From Microbacterium lacus (GTDB lineage: Bacteria; Actinomycetota; Actinomycetes; Actinomycetales; Microbacteriaceae): a stretch of 64,000 bases of DNA. The notes under the pieces are model-generated. The model saw only the letters and a program-made list of their open reading frames with translations. It had not been told where the DNA came from and did not search any database. The stretch covers positions 62,001 to 126,000 of the forward strand of contig NZ_NMUM01000022.1 of NCBI RefSeq assembly GCF_002812805.1, read 5' to 3'. This document shows positions 62,552 to 64,000 of this stretch, one piece after another (position 1 is the stretch's first letter; every line of letters starts with the position of its first letter). The translations under genes and the position numbers were made by a program.

Positions 62552-64000
62552 GTGTCAATTCACGGAATCACGCGCGCCCTGGCGCGCTCAGAAGCGTTCC
62601 GTGAGGGCCTCGACGAGGCCTCCCGCGACGCCGACCTCTCTCTCATCGAAGGCCTCGTCGCCCCCGTCCTCTCCGCCCTCGTCGAGCGGCGCGCAGCGGC
62701 GGGGCGTCCGCCCGCGTTGCTCGCGATCACGCCGACCGGACGTCGAGCCGACCAGCTCGGCCCCTCGCTCGCGGCCTACCTGCCCGACGCCCTGGTGCTG
62801 TCGTTCCCCGCGTGGGAGACCCTGCCGCACGAGCGCCTGAGCCCGAGCCCTGAAATCGTGGGTGCCCGACTCGAGGTGCTGCGTCGGGTCGCAGAGTGGG
62901 ACGGCTCACGGCCGCTCATCGTGACGGCTTCGGTGCGGGCGGCGCTCCAGCCGATTGCCTCGGGCCTCGAGAACGTCCGGCCCGTCGAGCTCGCGGTCGG
63001 CACCCGCGGCCATGACCTGACGTCATTGGCCGAACGACTCGTCGAGCTCGCCTATACGCGCGTCGACATGGTTTCGCGTCGCGGGGAGTTCGCGCTGCGC
63101 GGAGGCATCCTGGATGTCTTCCCTGCGATCGCCGATCACCCGTGCCGCGTCGAGTTCTTCGGCGACGAGGTCGATCAGATCCGCGCGTTCGCCGTCGCCG
63201 ATCAGCGCTCACTGCCGGGCGCCATCGATTCGATCGCCCTGCCGCCCAGTCGAGAGCTGCTGCTCACCGCCGAGGTGCGCGAGCGGGCCCGTGCGCTGCA
63301 GGGCGAGCTGCCGGGACTTGCGGGAATGCTCGAGCGGATGTCCGAGGGCATCGCCGTCGAGGGCATGGAGTCCCTCACGCCGGTCCTCGCGGACGGCATC
63401 GTGCCGCTCGTCGACTACCTCCCGGCGGGGACCGCCGTGGCCCTCGTCGACCCGGAACGCGCTGTCGCGCGCGCGATCACGCTGCAGGACACGAACCGCG
63501 AGTTCCTCGAGGCGGCCTGGAGTGCCGCGACGGCGGGCGCCGACACGCCGATCGACCTCGGCAAGGGCGACTTCTTGACCCTGCCGAACCTGCGCGCGGC
63601 ATCGGCCGAGCGCGGGGGAGTCTGGTGGACCCTGAGTGCCTTCGACTCCGGGGCCGTTGACGCGGCTGCGGACGGAGTGCTCGAGCAGGGCGAATCATCC
63701 GCCGTCCGCTTCCCGGGAGCCGGCATCCCCTCGTTCCACGGCAATATCGACGGCGCCACGGCGCACGTCGGCGACCTGCTCGCGGACGGGTGGAGCGTCG
63801 TCGTCGCGGCTGCCGGTTCGGGCCTGGTCGATCGCGCGCGCGATGTGCTCTCCGAGCGCGGCTTCGCGGCGCGGGTCGTGGACGATCTCGTCGATGCTCC
63901 CGAGGCGGGCGTCGCCATGCTCGTGAAGGCGCCGATCGAGGCGGGGTTCTCATTCGCCGACGCGAAGATCGCGGTGCTCACCGAATCCGATTTCTACGGG
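62552..64000 (+). CDS. mfd: Transcription-repair coupling factor Mfd, N-terminal part (runs off right edge)
   Basis: The first 483 codons are present and open. A GTG starts SIHGITRALARSEAFREGL. A UvrB-like domain follows: ITPTGRRADQLGPSLAAYLP, FPAWETLPHERLSPSPEIVG, SRRGEFALRGGILDVFPA, FFGDEVDQIRAFAVADQRS. ITLQDTNREFLEAAWS and VLTESDFYG then end at the window edge, just before the RNA-polymerase-interaction region. Mfd removes stalled RNA polymerase and recruits UvrA. The helicase motor lies outside the window. Confidence 0.95.
   Translation, partial: MSIHGITRALARSEAFREGLDEASRDADLSLIEGLVAPVLSALVERRAAAGRPPALLAITPTGRRADQLGPSLAAYLPDALVLSFPAWETLPHERLSPSPEIVGARLEVLRRVAEWDGSRPLIVTASVRAALQPIASGLENVRPVELAVGTRGHDLTSLAERLVELAYTRVDMVSRRGEFALRGGILDVFPAIADHPCRVEFFGDEVDQIRAFAVADQRSLPGAIDSIALPPSRELLLTAEVRERARALQGELPGLAGMLERMSEGIAVEGMESLTPVLADGIVPLVDYLPAGTAVALVDPERAVARAITLQDTNREFLEAAWSAATAGADTPIDLGKGDFLTLPNLRAASAERGGVWWTLSAFDSGAVDAAADGVLEQGESSAVRFPGAGIPSFHGNIDGATAHVGDLLADGWSVVVAAAGSGLVDRARDVLSERGFAARVVDDLVDAPEAGVAMLVKAPIEAGFSFADAKIAVLTESDFYG

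Overview
The window is high-GC DNA (roughly 68-70% by eye) with dense, mostly short-spaced genes, frequent GTG starts and 4-bp stop/start overlaps. Gene content points to an actinobacterium of the Microbacteriaceae, most likely a Microbacterium or close relative: a LigB-type ATP-dependent DNA ligase, an HspR/HAIR-type heat-shock site, DUF222-HNH (13E12) protein, Pmt-type mannosyltransferase, an actinobacterial NhaA-thioredoxin fusion and the rsmI/metG/tatD/rsmA/ispE and rplY/pth/mfd neighbourhoods. It is ordinary chromosome rather than plasmid or prophage. One IS30-family element is present. No rRNA, CRISPR or phage module is seen. No stretch over 300 bases lacks a gene or element.

Layout. 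0-3.8 kb: end of a methyltransferase gene, LigB ligase, a VOC protein and two membrane proteins. 3.8-8.4 kb: NhaA-DsbA fusion, then a Clp ATPase behind a clear promoter with HspR-type inverted repeats. 8.4-12.2 kb: GyrI-like protein, DoxX protein, bicupin, ACC deaminase and a second DoxX protein. 12.2-17 kb: NYN/LOTUS RNA-binding protein, oxidoreductases, a sulfurtransferase and a rearrangement scar that leaves the last third of a sugar ABC permease. 17-21.2 kb: HrpA helicase, carrying a 21-bp minisatellite and a palindromic repeat inside its coding sequence. 21.2-26.3 kb: nitrilase-like protein, aldo/keto reductase, YyaL-like thioredoxin-domain protein, MarR regulator. 26.3-36.7 kb: protein mannosyltransferase diverging from rsmI, then a lipoprotein, metG, tatD, a sugar MFS porter, and rsmA / aldo-keto reductase / ispE in one overlapping operon. 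37-40.6 kb: a complete osmoprotectant (OpuC/ProU-like) ABC transporter. 40.6-46.2 kb: ABC-F protein, MarR with a membrane protein, tRNA-Gln directly joined to glmU and prs. 46.3-49.4 kb: a three-gene flavin redox operon (FMN-binding lipoprotein, ApbE flavin transferase, NqrB/RnfD-like membrane domain fused to a ferredoxin reductase). 49.4-52.4 kb: IS30 element between two copies of a 51-bp repeat, then a DUF222-HNH protein. 52.5-57.2 kb: histidine kinase/response regulator diverging from an FtsX/MacB-like ABC exporter, with matching 11-bp-phased direct repeats near both promoters. 57.3-64 kb: epimerase, 6-phosphogluconate dehydrogenase, a 41-aa membrane protein, rplY, pth, a proline-rich membrane protein, and the start of mfd.

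How genes work together. The clearest systems are the flavin redox operon (46.3-49.4 kb), in which ApbE probably flavinylates its lipoprotein neighbour and the fusion protein feeds electrons from cytosolic NAD(P)H across the membrane; the two-component/ABC-exporter pair with shared binding-site candidates; and the osmoprotectant importer. The strongest oddities of sequence structure are the dispersed ~85-bp palindromic element found both between genes and inside hrpA, the GTCCC-headed hairpins (one with a perfect 21-bp stem), and the tRNA-Gln/glmU junction, where tRNA 3' processing would leave an almost leaderless glmU message.
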